A stretch of DNA of 18,967 bases from DATKMG01 sp035541995 (lineage in GTDB: Bacteria; Acidobacteriota; Terriglobia; Versatilivoradales; Versatilivoraceae): assembly GCA_035541995.1 (NCBI GenBank), contig DATKMG010000544.1:1-18967 (forward strand). The letters are read 5' to 3'. The stretch's first letter is position 1; every line of letters starts with the position of its first letter. Position numbers and translations under genes: made by a program. Shown one piece after another: positions 7,776 to 14,909 of this stretch. Under the pieces are notes generated by a model that worked only from the letters and a program-made list of their open reading frames with translations, ran no database searches and was not told the origin of the DNA.

Positions 7776-7805
7776 CGCCAACAATCACGCCAAAATGGCG
7801 CGATA
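7776..7805. repeat. Palindrome-bearing 30-bp repeat, copy 2
   Basis: Second copy, starting 62 bases after the first. The palindrome (7784-7804) has one mismatched pair because the T of GGCGTGAT is C here. The spacing is close to six helical turns, which would place two bound dimers on the same DNA face; that reading is inference. The rest of 7657-8042 holds no convincing gene: the two open frames there are built from this repeat DNA or overlap the XRE gene. Confidence 0.7.
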
Positions 7806-7897
7806 GCGAATTCCCAGCACCCCGAAAGCACCAATCCCGACAGATTGCCGGGACTTCAATGCCATGTATTCCAGAATTGGCGGGATAATCCGCCTAT

Positions 7898-7933
7898 TCC
7901 GACAAGTCATGCAAATCCGGACATTTTGTCGGA
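7898..7933. promoter_or_regulatory. Inverted TCCGACA pair, possible operator
   Basis: TCCGACA at 7898-7904 is mirrored by TGTCGGA at 7927-7933, with a related TCCGGACA at 7916-7923 between them. The cluster lies 110-145 bases before the XRE regulator gene, where an autoregulatory operator could sit. Only the sequence arrangement supports this. Confidence 0.25.
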
Positions 7934-7997
7934 CGATTTTCTGTGAAAGGACACCCAGTAATATTGATCCTCTGCGGAATTGCTTGTCTTCCTTTAC

Positions 7998-8025
7998 TTG
8001 TTGTTGTATTATTTGTACATATATT
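7998..8025 (+). promoter_or_regulatory. Possible promoter for the XRE gene
   Basis: TTGTTG (7998-8003) and TATATT (8020-8025) are separated by 16 bases in a short AT-rich patch just ahead of the XRE start at 8043. The -10 box would lie very close to the ribosome site AGGAAG (8031-8036), implying a very short leader. Weak call. Confidence 0.25.
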
Positions 8026-8042
8026 GCAACAGGAAGTGAGAA

Positions 8043-8432
8043 ATGAAGACAGATTCCCCGGGGGTGTTTGGCGAATTCTTGGAAGCTCTCCGAAAACGAA
8101 ACCGGCTGACTTTGCGGGAGTTCTGCAAGAGGGCCGGGGCCGATCCAGCCAATATCAGCCGATTGGAGCGCGGCGTTATGCAGCCTCCCAAGAGCAGGGA
8201 GATTATTGAAAGGTACGCCGAAGCACTGGGATTGAAAGAAGGATCAGATGAGTGGTATACGTTCTTTGATCTCGCTGCGGTGGCTCAAGGCATGGTTCCA
8301 AAGGACCTCCTGAAAGACACGGAGTTAGTGAAGGAACTGCCAGCCTTTTTCCGGACCCTTCGTGGCCAAAAACCCACTGCCGAAGAAATGAAGCGCATCG
8401 CCGATAAAATCCGAAAAGTCGGACGCGGATGA
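8043..8432 (+). CDS. XRE-family helix-turn-helix regulator (antitoxin-like)
   Basis: A 129-residue protein with an N-terminal XRE/Cro-type helix-turn-helix (about residues 8-62): FGEFLEALRKRNRLTLREFC, then KRAGADPANISRLERGVMQP. The second half (FFDLAAVAQGMVPKDLLKD to the end) is helical, like the C-terminal part of regulators paired with ImmA/IrrE-type peptidases. The ATG at 8043 follows AGGAAGTGAG at normal spacing. Its stop codon overlaps the start of the next short frame (ATGA at 8429-8432), the usual sign of a co-translated toxin-antitoxin-like pair. It probably represses its own promoter through operators in the preceding non-coding stretch, where two palindromic repeats lie. DNA binding is secure from the motif; the target sites are inference. 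Confidence 0.85.
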   Translation: MKTDSPGVFGEFLEALRKRNRLTLREFCKRAGADPANISRLERGVMQPPKSREIIERYAEALGLKEGSDEWYTFFDLAAVAQGMVPKDLLKDTELVKELPAFFRTLRGQKPTAEEMKRIADKIRKVGRG

Positions 8433-8533
8433 TCGATCCGAGGACCTTCAAGGCCCCTTTCATACAGCCGGAAAAGGCATGGAGCGAAGCCGAGAGAATC
8501 CTTCGCGAGCATCTCTGGCCGCCCACGAGATAG
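8429..8533 (+). pseudogene. Stump of an ImmA/IrrE-type partner gene
   Basis: Thirty-four codons begin with an ATG overlapping the XRE stop codon. The product includes PRTFKAPFIQPEKAWSEAER and ILREHLWPPTR. Proline-rich starts followed by an EKAWSEAERILREH-like helix and a WPP turn recall the N-termini of ImmA/IrrE metallopeptidases that follow XRE regulators of this kind. The frame then ends at TAG 8531-8533. In another frame, right across the stop, 8524-8538 reads HEIVH, which has the HExxH zinc-binding pattern, but about 40-60 residues of the usual intervening domain are absent. The likeliest reading is an internal deletion or frameshift that removed the peptidase. Similarity was judged by eye from a short stretch; it may instead be a genuine small protein. 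Confidence 0.45.
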
Positions 8534-8603
8534 TCCATCTCGTTGTCTTTCTTTCCAATTTTTGCGAAATGCTTTCTTAACGGAAAGAAGTCAGAAGAAC
8601 CAC

Positions 8604-9266
8604 ATGAAAACCATCAAAGATATGCCGGAACACAGTCGCCCCCGTGAGAAACTGCGGGAGAAGGGCGCTTCCGCCCTCACTGACGAGGAGCTTGTAGCGG
8701 CGATTCTCGGCATGGGGACAGCTGGCGTCGACGTGCGCACGATTTCCAGACAGGTAGCCGGGCTGATCCAGGAACATAAGGCCGGGCTGGGATTGGATCA
8801 CTTACTGGCTGTTCCTGGTATGGGGCTTGCCAAAGCCTCGCAAATCTTATCCGCCTTTGAGCTCGCCCGGCGTCATCTGCTCCAGGATGCTGTCAAAATC
8901 ATCGTGGCCCAGGATGTCTTGCCGCTGGTGGCCGACATTGCCGGAAAACAGCAGGAGCATTTCGTCTGCATCTCTCTAAACGGAGCGAACGAAGTCATTG
9001 AAAAACGCGTGGTCACCATCGGTCTCCTTGACAAAAGCCCCGTGCATCCCCGCGAAGTCTTTGCCGACGTCATTGCCGACCGTGCGGCTGCTGTCATCTT
9101 CGCGCACAATCACCCCTCCGGCGATCTTCAGCCAAGCGAGGCCGACCTCCATACACACGAACAATTGACCGAAGCGGGCAAGATTCTCGGCCTTCGAGTG
9201 TTGGACCATGTTATTGTCGCTAGAAAAGGTTATTACAGTTTTCAGGAGGCCGGGCTGATTCGATGA
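8604..9266 (+). CDS. radC: RadC family JAB-domain protein
   Basis: A 220-residue RadC (DUF2466) protein. Residues about 1-90 hold a UPF0758-type N-terminus with the helix-hairpin-helix-like VPGMGLAKASQIL (70-82). The C-terminal JAB1/MPN metalloprotease-like domain shows HNHPSGD (168-174), the zinc-binding signature, plus VHPREVFADVIADRAAAVIF. The ATG at 8604 follows AGAAG and gives the standard MxTIKDMPEHSRPREKL start; the TTG at 8562 would add 14 unfamiliar residues. Despite the name, a role in DNA repair is unsupported in experiments on the family, and its true function is unclear. Such genes are frequent next to mobile and defence loci, which fits its place after the broken hsd and XRE genes. 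All signature residues are present. Confidence 0.92.
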   Translation: MKTIKDMPEHSRPREKLREKGASALTDEELVAAILGMGTAGVDVRTISRQVAGLIQEHKAGLGLDHLLAVPGMGLAKASQILSAFELARRHLLQDAVKIIVAQDVLPLVADIAGKQQEHFVCISLNGANEVIEKRVVTIGLLDKSPVHPREVFADVIADRAAAVIFAHNHPSGDLQPSEADLHTHEQLTEAGKILGLRVLDHVIVARKGYYSFQEAGLIR

Positions 9267-9305
9267 GAGTGTGCCATGACCTTTTCAGGTCGCCATAATG
9301 GATGA

Positions 9306-9616
9306 AAATGGCAGTTCACGCTCCAGACATAAAACATGTGATGGGCGACGGGTTGTCGCCGCATGAGGGGTCGCGATAAGTGACCGAGGAGCACTTTGGA
9401 AAGAATCGCCGCGACGGAGCGCGGCGACCACCTTGGAACTCGCATTTTCAAGAGGGAGCAATCAAGTTATGAGGACACCAAGAAGCAACTCACGTCGTTC
9501 TCGACGCGAGAGGTTCGCTTTAAAGAGCAAATCCCTGTCTTGTGAGGCTCCCTACTGATTCTCATCTAATCGGATTTCGTAGGATAGTTACCTCTTTTCG
9601 GATGAAACTGCCATTT
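9306..9616. mobile_element. Possible insertion-sequence remnant (inverted ends only)
   Basis: AAATGGCAGTT (9306-9316) recurs inverted as AACTGCCATTT (9606-9616), and both are preceded by GGATGAAA exactly 300 bases apart. Words such as GTGAACTGCCATTTTCA on the minus strand resemble end repeats that I associate with IS21-like elements, but I cannot verify this. No transposase frame is present between them, so at most this is a remnant or a small non-autonomous element. The wider gap 9267-9666 otherwise contains no gene. Confidence 0.3.
9406..9427. repeat. GC-rich hairpin in the radC-cupin gap
   Basis: TCGCCGCG (9406-9413) pairs perfectly with CGCGGCGA (9420-9427) across a 6-base loop. No T-run follows on either strand, so a rho-independent terminator is not supported. 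It could be a REP-like palindrome; one copy only is seen here. Confidence 0.45.
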
Positions 9617-9666
9617 CGGTTTGTTGAGTCCTATTGAACCGCATTTGGCTCGAAAGGACAACCCTC

Positions 9667-10038
9667 ATGGAAAATCAAGTTAGCTACAACATCAACTTAG
9701 ATGTGAAGTTTGGCCCGTTGGAGTTGATCGATATACCAAGTGTGATCGCCGCGTGCAAAGAACAATGGTCCAATCAGACTCTTTGTCGAGTCAACGACTC
9801 CGTGGTTCGTCTGGGCGTCATACAAGGAGAGTTTCACTGGCACAAACACGACGAAGAGGACGAGTTCTTCCTGGTCCTGGAAGGCAGATTATTCATTGAT
9901 CTAGAGGGTAGGACGGTAGTCCTTGAACCCCATCAAGGATACACAATTCCACGAGGGGTGGTCCATCGAACCGGAGCACCGGCACGAACGGCTATTCTCA
10001 TGGTGGAACAGGCATCGGTACAACCGGCCGGAGACTGA
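9667..10038 (+). CDS. Small cupin-domain protein
   Basis: A single-domain cupin of 123 residues. The first cupin motif is GEFHWHKHDEEDEFFLVLEG (54-73), giving metal ligands H59, H61 and E66; the second is GYTIPRGVVHR (91-101), giving H100. It is therefore a likely metal-binding beta-barrel. Cupins of this size are too varied in function (small-molecule binding, isomerases, dioxygenases) to name a reaction. ATG 9667 is chosen because AAAGGA lies 8 bases upstream; an in-frame start at 9634 would add 11 unlikely residues. The gene stands alone: radC ends 400 bases before it, and a minus-strand gene converges on it 40 bases after its stop. Confidence 0.85.
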   Translation: MENQVSYNINLDVKFGPLELIDIPSVIAACKEQWSNQTLCRVNDSVVRLGVIQGEFHWHKHDEEDEFFLVLEGRLFIDLEGRTVVLEPHQGYTIPRGVVHRTGAPARTAILMVEQASVQPAGD

Positions 10039-10078
10039 GATGCCATCTTGTCCGGGCCAAGAACAACCCCCACGTGAG

Positions 10079-11062
10079 CTAACCCTCCTCCAGAACTCCC
10101 CGGATATGATGAACGATGATCTCACCGTGAAAGCGGCCGTTTTCAATGAAGACCTCATTAGTCATGGCACCTGCCACGACGACGCCGGCCAGATAGATAC
10201 CTGGCACATTACTTTCGAATGTCTCCTTGTGGTAGGCGGGTTTCTGGTCAGCCGGGTTGATTTCGATTCCAAGCGATTTAAAGAATTCCACGTCCGGGCG
10301 GTAGCCTGTCATGGCAAAAACGAAGTCATTGGCGATATTCCAAGTCTGTCCTGATTCATTTTTGAGAACCAGATAGGCGGGTGCGATCTCATTGACTTCA
10401 GTTCGAAAGTAGGCCGTAATCTCGCGATTCTTAATGCGGTTTTCTATGTCGGGCCTGATCCAGTACTTGATTTGATCGCTTAATCCGGCGTCTCGATGGA
10501 TCAAGGTCACCCTGGCCCCCGTTCGATACAATTCCAGGGCCGCGATGGCAGCGGAGTTTTTGCCCCCGATCACAGCAACATCGGTGTTGTAATAGGGATG
10601 AGCATCAAGGTAATAGTGGGTGACTTTCGGAAGGTCTTCTCCAGGGATCTCCAGGTAGTTCGGAATATCATAGTATCCAGTAGCCAGTACTATTTTCCTG
10701 CAGGAGTATTTCCGCAGAGTTCCAACTCGGGTACGGGTGTCAAGCTCGAAATTGCCGTCACATCCTTCTACACCCAGGACGATTTCATATAGATTGATCT
10801 TGAGCTGATAGGTGTCGGCCACGCGCCTGTAGTACTTGAGCCCCTCAGCTCGTGTCGGTTTCTCGCGTATGCAGACAAAGGGAAGCCCTCCGATTTCGAG
10901 AAGTTCAGGCGTCGTGAAGAAGGTCATCTGTACCGGGTAATGCTGGAGGGAATTCACAATGCAACCCTTTTCGATTACCTGATAATCGAGACCTGCTTTT
11001 TGAGCTTCGATGGCACAGGCCAGTCCACTGGGCCCAGCTCCTACAATAATGAGATCGTGCAT
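10079..11062 (-). CDS. ypdA: YpdA-like FAD/NAD(P)-dependent disulfide oxidoreductase
   Basis: A 327-residue flavoprotein of the thioredoxin-reductase fold. The FAD-binding motif VGAGPSG lies at 7-13, followed by ACAIEAQKAGLDYQVIEKGC; the NADPH-binding motif VIGGKNSAAIAALEL is at 164-178; the FAD-contacting ATGYYD and MTGYRPD are at 127-132 and 251-257; the end has LAGVVVAGAMTNEVFIENGR. There is no redox-active CxxC pair, as in YpdA proteins, which reduce bacillithiol disulfide in bacillithiol-making bacteria. Whether this organism makes bacillithiol is not shown here. ATG 11062 fits the family start (MHDLIIVGAG) better than the longer frame from 11137. It lies 166 bases downstream of the glycoside hydrolase gene on the same strand, a loose neighbour rather than a clear operon. 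Confidence 0.85.
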   Translation of the reverse strand: MHDLIIVGAGPSGLACAIEAQKAGLDYQVIEKGCIVNSLQHYPVQMTFFTTPELLEIGGLPFVCIREKPTRAEGLKYYRRVADTYQLKINLYEIVLGVEGCDGNFELDTRTRVGTLRKYSCRKIVLATGYYDIPNYLEIPGEDLPKVTHYYLDAHPYYNTDVAVIGGKNSAAIAALELYRTGARVTLIHRDAGLSDQIKYWIRPDIENRIKNREITAYFRTEVNEIAPAYLVLKNESGQTWNIANDFVFAMTGYRPDVEFFKSLGIEINPADQKPAYHKETFESNVPGIYLAGVVVAGAMTNEVFIENGRFHGEIIVHHIRGVLEEG

Positions 11063-11228
11063 ATAGAACCGGCCAGCCTTTTGAATCTGCAGGATTCGGC
11101 GCGGAAAATTTACGCTAACCCCGGCAGGGGTTGTCAATTCACGGATTCCAAATGCGAAGAGATCGATCTTGCACCTGACTCTCGTTTCCGATCCGATTAT
11201 CTACGACAACAACAGTGATGCTTTAAGA

Positions 11229-12668
11229 TCACAACCCACTTCTCTTTATAGCACTCTTGGTTGCTGGGGTGCCTCCATTCCCCGTAAAGGTAAAGACGCA
11301 CTTTGCCGGAATTGACTTCGAAAATGACTGCTTGACAATCGGCATATCGGGGCCCTGCTCAAAATTGTGTGAAGCGTCCGTAAAATAGTACCTGAGTGTC
11401 GAAACTGCTGGAAGGTTCTGCAATCTGCATTCGATTGTTTGAGCATTGCCACTTTCGTTCATCCCGGTGATGACGATCAACCTGGTGTTCTCATCGTAGA
11501 ATGCTGAAATCGTCGTCTCGGTGAGACTTGTGGAAACGTCGATCCTCTTGAATCCTGGCTTGACAAAATTAAAGAGCTGCTTAAGCACATAATAGTGGGG
11601 TCTTCTCGTATACACGTCCGGATGATTGATGTCGTTGACTCCGAAAATCCCCCACATACTCCAGGTCAAAGATCGGTTGGGATGATGGTACTGACTATCG
11701 TAGCCCTCCCAGACCTGGATTCCGGTTACCCCAATATTCAGGTGCTGAAGGATATATTTATACGCAGGACCTGCATAGCTATTGAAACCGTAGTCCGAAT
11801 TGTATTTCCCGTCATCACAGCCCTTACAGACAGCGTTGACTTCTGTCATGACAACTTCTCGGTCAGAATACGCGGAGTGCTTGACCGCATCTACCATTTC
11901 CTGACCTTTGCGAGTACTATTTCCATACTCATGCTGTCCAAAGTGCCTAACCTTAGACATTATGTTGCTATTGGCCATCATTGCCTGAAGATTGGCGGTC
12001 CAACCGTCGCAATCGTCGGGTCCGACAAGGGTGACATCAGAAATGCTGTCTTTGATAAGATGGGTCGCTAGTGCACTGAACATGGTGCCAAATTGACTTG
12101 GGGTCATAACAGCACCCTCACCTCCGCCGCAAGTCGTTTCATTCACGGGAGACAACATGCTGAATTGAAGGGGCGGGTTAAGTCGTTTTTTGGCATAGTA
12201 GACCATCGAGGCCATCATCTCTGCGTATTCCTCTTCTTTCCCTCCAGAAAGGGTTGTTCCACCCATCCAGCCTGGAGCCGCACCGTCGGGACTGAGCGTA
12301 ATGTCGGTGATTCCTCTGCTGTTTAGATATCGAATCGTATTCCAAACACAAGTAAATCGCGGGGCGCTATAGACGGAATCGTAGTAGGTCCAATTGTATG
12401 AATTGGGATCGCCGTTGTCGTTAACCTGTTCCCAGTCGCAATCATCATACATGAGCCGGAAACTCGTGCATCCTATTCCGGTAATAAGTTCATCGAGGAC
12501 TTTCTTTACCGATTCAGGGTTCACATTCCAGGATTGAGGGTTGACATTGACCCCAAGACCGTGAATGGTCTGGTGTCTTACACCACCATTGACTGCTGTA
12601 TTTTGAGCACGCCCCACATTCGCAGACACGATCAAGACAAAGCCTGATACGATTAGAGCATTTCTCAC
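11229..12668 (-). CDS. Secreted GH30-like glycoside hydrolase
   Basis: An exported enzyme of 479 residues. From GTG 12668 the protein opens with a classic Sec signal (RNALIVSGFVLIVSANVGRA, then QN), and AAAGGAG lies 5 bases before that GTG. The longer frame to 12746 would bury the signal behind 26 residues. The body resembles clan GH-A, family 30-like enzymes: HGLGVNVNPQSW near 36-47; SPDGAAPGWM (126-135); a probable acid/base glutamate E177 in LSPVNET; a probable nucleophile E276 in MTEVN; and a C-terminal beta-sandwich-like region (about 375-465). Nine or so cysteines suggest disulfides outside the cytoplasm. Substrate cannot be named; xylan or beta-1,6-galactan are possibilities for the family. 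The two catalytic assignments rest on position and local motif only. Confidence 0.75.
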   Translation of the reverse strand: MRNALIVSGFVLIVSANVGRAQNTAVNGGVRHQTIHGLGVNVNPQSWNVNPESVKKVLDELITGIGCTSFRLMYDDCDWEQVNDNGDPNSYNWTYYDSVYSAPRFTCVWNTIRYLNSRGITDITLSPDGAAPGWMGGTTLSGGKEEEYAEMMASMVYYAKKRLNPPLQFSMLSPVNETTCGGGEGAVMTPSQFGTMFSALATHLIKDSISDVTLVGPDDCDGWTANLQAMMANSNIMSKVRHFGQHEYGNSTRKGQEMVDAVKHSAYSDREVVMTEVNAVCKGCDDGKYNSDYGFNSYAGPAYKYILQHLNIGVTGIQVWEGYDSQYHHPNRSLTWSMWGIFGVNDINHPDVYTRRPHYYVLKQLFNFVKPGFKRIDVSTSLTETTISAFYDENTRLIVITGMNESGNAQTIECRLQNLPAVSTLRYYFTDASHNFEQGPDMPIVKQSFSKSIPAKCVFTFTGNGGTPATKSAIKRSGL

Positions 12669-12704
12669 GGTAACTCCTTTCTTGAAACCCGACACCTTAT
12701 TCAA

Positions 12705-12710
12705 ATTATA
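12705..12710 (-). promoter_or_regulatory. -10 box candidate for the glycoside hydrolase gene
   Basis: A perfect TATAAT on the minus strand lies 36 bases before the GTG start and sits in an AT-rich patch. No good -35 box is visible at the usual distance, so a regulated or extended promoter would be needed. Confidence 0.3.
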
Positions 12711-12987
12711 TTCATTTGAACCAAACTGTTTCCTTATGAAGAACACCTAATATAAGAATCTCGTAGTAATTGTACTTTATCAATTCAGCCTTATTGACTC
12801 AATCTAATGTGCGCATGTCCATTTACGGTGCAAATTACGGAGGTTTCCTCCAAAGAACCAACGAGGGCATGGTGGAATTGTAGCACTGGTGCTCTGGGCG
12901 GCGCTTCGAACTAGGGAAGGTGTATTGCCTCGCGGCTTGGGAGGGTGAGAACAATCGCAATCGCCGCCGCCAGTTCTGAGATTGGGC

Positions 12988-13016
12988 TTGTCCAGTGCCG
13001 GATTCGAGGATAGCAT
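12988..13016 (+). promoter_or_regulatory. Possible promoter for the POTRA-membrane protein pair
   Basis: TTGTCC (12988-12993) and TAGCAT (13011-13016) are separated by exactly 17 bases; each matches four of six consensus bases. The start site would be near 13023, about 47 bases before the ATG at 13070. The 401-base divergent gap 12669-13069 has no gene; short minus-strand frames in it look random. Confidence 0.35.
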
Positions 13017-13069
13017 TTCTCGTGGATGATGCTTAAATAGAAGTTTCAGTTTATTGCGGAGTTTCCTTT

Positions 13070-13933
13070 ATGCAAAGGACCATTGTGACAGAAGTCCTAT
13101 TGCTGTTCCTTGCATGGGTTCCAGGGTCCCAGGGTCAGCAGGGTCAGGTATCGGGGGTCTTTGTGAAGCCCGAGAACATTCTTTTTGCTGGAAACACTTC
13201 CATTTCTTCCGAAGAACTCCGGTCAATAATTCGAGGTGCTGGAACCGTGACGGCTCAGCTATCTCCTGAGAGCATGGACGTGTACAACACGGACCGGATT
13301 ACGCATGGGCTGAATATGCTCCTGGCCTTCTATCGAAACAGAGGCTTTGTTCGTGCAGAAATTAAGGGGCCGGATATTGACTTTGTACCTGGAGAGGGGA
13401 GTAACCGAATTCGGTTGCTGTTCAAAATCTCCGAAGACCATCTCTATCGGTTAGGCCAGATCAAGATCAGCCACTTTAAGACCCTGGATGAGAGCGCCCT
13501 GACAGCCATGCTCAATATTCAACCGGGACAACCTTTAAACCTTGCGAAGCTAAATGCAGGAGTTCAGGCCGTCCAAAGGGCTTTCCTGTCTCTCGGATAT
13601 CTCGATATTGACGTTCGTACGAGCCTGGATTTCAACGAAAAGAAAGGCCTGGCTGATATCTTGCTCACCATAAAGGAAGGACCCCAATATCATGTTGGCC
13701 AACTGGAACTGTTAGGGAACCCCCTAATTAGCTCCCTTCTTCTGCGCGATTTCCTTCCGATGCAGACTGGAGACATTTTTGCGGAAAAGACTTTTGAGGC
13801 CTGTCTTCAAAATCTCAACGAACTGGGGATCACTCCCGTTTTGACCGATTCTGACATCACCTTTAAAATCGATCGCGAAAAATCATTGGTGAATTTGGAA
13901 ATCGATCTTGAAGGGAAAGCCAGTCGCAAATGA
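13070..13933 (+). CDS. Exported POTRA-repeat protein lacking a beta-barrel
   Basis: A 287-residue protein with an N-terminal signal (RTIVTEVLLLFLAWVPG; cleavage probably near 20-26) followed by three POTRA-like domains. The first is about 36-121 (ENILFAGNTSISSEELRSII and FYRNRGFVRAEI); the second about 126-204 (YRLGQIKISHFKTLDESALT, then RAFLSLGYLDIDV, with LADILLTIKEGP closing it); the third about 207-281. POTRA repeats are the periplasmic arms of BamA/TamA outer-membrane assembly proteins, where they are followed by a barrel of about 350 or more residues. Here the protein simply ends (EGKASRK), and the next gene codes for a helical membrane protein, so the barrel is missing by design or by loss. 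ATG 13070 has GCGGAG 8 bases upstream. The ATGA overlap at 13930-13933 couples it to the next gene. The domain call is strong; the role is not known. Confidence 0.8.
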   Translation: MQRTIVTEVLLLFLAWVPGSQGQQGQVSGVFVKPENILFAGNTSISSEELRSIIRGAGTVTAQLSPESMDVYNTDRITHGLNMLLAFYRNRGFVRAEIKGPDIDFVPGEGSNRIRLLFKISEDHLYRLGQIKISHFKTLDESALTAMLNIQPGQPLNLAKLNAGVQAVQRAFLSLGYLDIDVRTSLDFNEKKGLADILLTIKEGPQYHVGQLELLGNPLISSLLLRDFLPMQTGDIFAEKTFEACLQNLNELGITPVLTDSDITFKIDREKSLVNLEIDLEGKASRK

Positions 13934-14802
13934 ATCCCCGGCACCACCTTCCTTTTTATGCGTATATTGGACTCGGGGTTATTGGGCTTTCCGAGGTGCT
14001 GCTATGGCTCGATTTCCGACCTGTCTCGGAGTATTTCACTCCCATTGTCTGGACGGGCTATATCCTGGTGGCCGATGGGTGGCTGGTGAAGTCGGGACGA
14101 CCTTCTTTCATCCAAAAATACGGCGCTCGGTTCGTTTCTCTATGTGTCTATTCGGTCTTCTTCTGGGTTATCTTTGAGTATTACAATTTCCTGCTGAGGA
14201 ACTGGTACTATCAGAATCTTCCCGCCATTTGGGCATTGAGGATGCTGGGCTACTTCTGGTCTTTTGCCACAGTGCTTCCGGGTATTCTGATCACGTCGGA
14301 ACTAGTCAAGCTCTCGCCCCGAATTGCCGACCTGTGTCATGCAAGGATTCGGGTGACTCCGGGACGACTAAACAGTTGGGTACTGCTGGGCCTCCTGTGC
14401 ATGATTGGACCTCTTGTCTTTCCATCACCCTATTTCTTCGCCCCGGTGTGGTTGGGGGTCATTTTCCTGTTGGATCCTATTAACTACAAGCTGGGCAAGG
14501 CATCTCTCTTACGCGACCTCGAGAGTGGCGATTGGTCAAATTGCTTCCCAGTTCTCTTCAGTGGTTTCATTTGTGGTTTCCTGTGGGAATTCTGGAATTA
14601 CTGGGCCCATACGAAATGGATCTACACGGTACCCATTTCTCCTCAGCTCAAGATCTTCGAAATGCCTATCCTGGGGTTCCTCGGTTTCGGTCCGTTTGCG
14701 CTGGAATGTTATGTCGCGACGAACCTGATTTTTAGCAAGCCTGAAGAACTTGTTTTGGGGCAACGTCAGACCGTAAATATCCATGCTTACCCAGAGAGCT
14801 GA
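13930..14802 (+). CDS. Polytopic membrane protein coupled to the POTRA gene
   Basis: A 290-residue integral membrane protein with about seven or eight predicted helices (roughly 9-28, 36-53, 66-89, 102-124, 148-165, 169-183, 204-224, 245-265). Aromatic residues are abundant, with FLWEFWNYWAHTKWIY (217-232) and EMPILGFLGFGPFALECYV (244-262) standing out as conserved-looking stretches. These resemble, by eye only, motifs in lycopene-cyclase-type or related unannotated membrane proteins; I do not recognise the family with certainty and assign no function. Its ATG overlaps the POTRA gene's stop (ATGA), so the two are translated together and probably act together at the envelope. The next gene is on the opposite strand, converging about 107 bases away. 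Confidence 0.75.
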   Translation: MNPRHHLPFYAYIGLGVIGLSEVLLWLDFRPVSEYFTPIVWTGYILVADGWLVKSGRPSFIQKYGARFVSLCVYSVFFWVIFEYYNFLLRNWYYQNLPAIWALRMLGYFWSFATVLPGILITSELVKLSPRIADLCHARIRVTPGRLNSWVLLGLLCMIGPLVFPSPYFFAPVWLGVIFLLDPINYKLGKASLLRDLESGDWSNCFPVLFSGFICGFLWEFWNYWAHTKWIYTVPISPQLKIFEMPILGFLGFGPFALECYVATNLIFSKPEELVLGQRQTVNIHAYPES

Positions 14803-14909
14803 ATTCCCTCTCATTTTGGTCTTTTCATCCAAGGCTTTGCCGAGCTTTGTGTCTTGGTAATTTGGAATGTGTGCTAAAAGCCGAGGGCCCTCTGCCTCCG
14901 CTGTGACAG

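Noticed and set aside
7714..7805. CRISPR array
   Set aside because: Only two copies, each internally palindromic with a 32-base gap, and no cas genes in the window.
7653..7946. Plus-strand frame of 97 codons after the ATPase gene
   Set aside because: It consists largely of the two palindrome repeats translated (TPTITPKWRDNW, RQQSRQNGA) and has no ribosome site or family resemblance.
7943..8209. Plus-strand frame with a hydrophobic start (HPVILILCGIACLPLLVVVL)
   Set aside because: It looks like a membrane segment, but most of it overlaps the XRE gene in another frame, and its start is a GTG with no ribosome site.
9634..9666. Longer N-terminus for the cupin
   Set aside because: The ribosome site AAAGGA lies inside this extension, at the right distance for ATG 9667.
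12804..13016. Minus-strand frame of 70 codons in the divergent gap
   Set aside because: Proline- and serine-rich, no domain and no ribosome site; it lies in a region better read as promoters.
14793..14900. Terminators between the converging membrane protein and ABC genes
   Set aside because: A 5-bp GAGAG/CTCTC stem before a T-rich patch and a GAGGGCCCTC palindrome are present, but neither has a strong stem plus a clean T-run.
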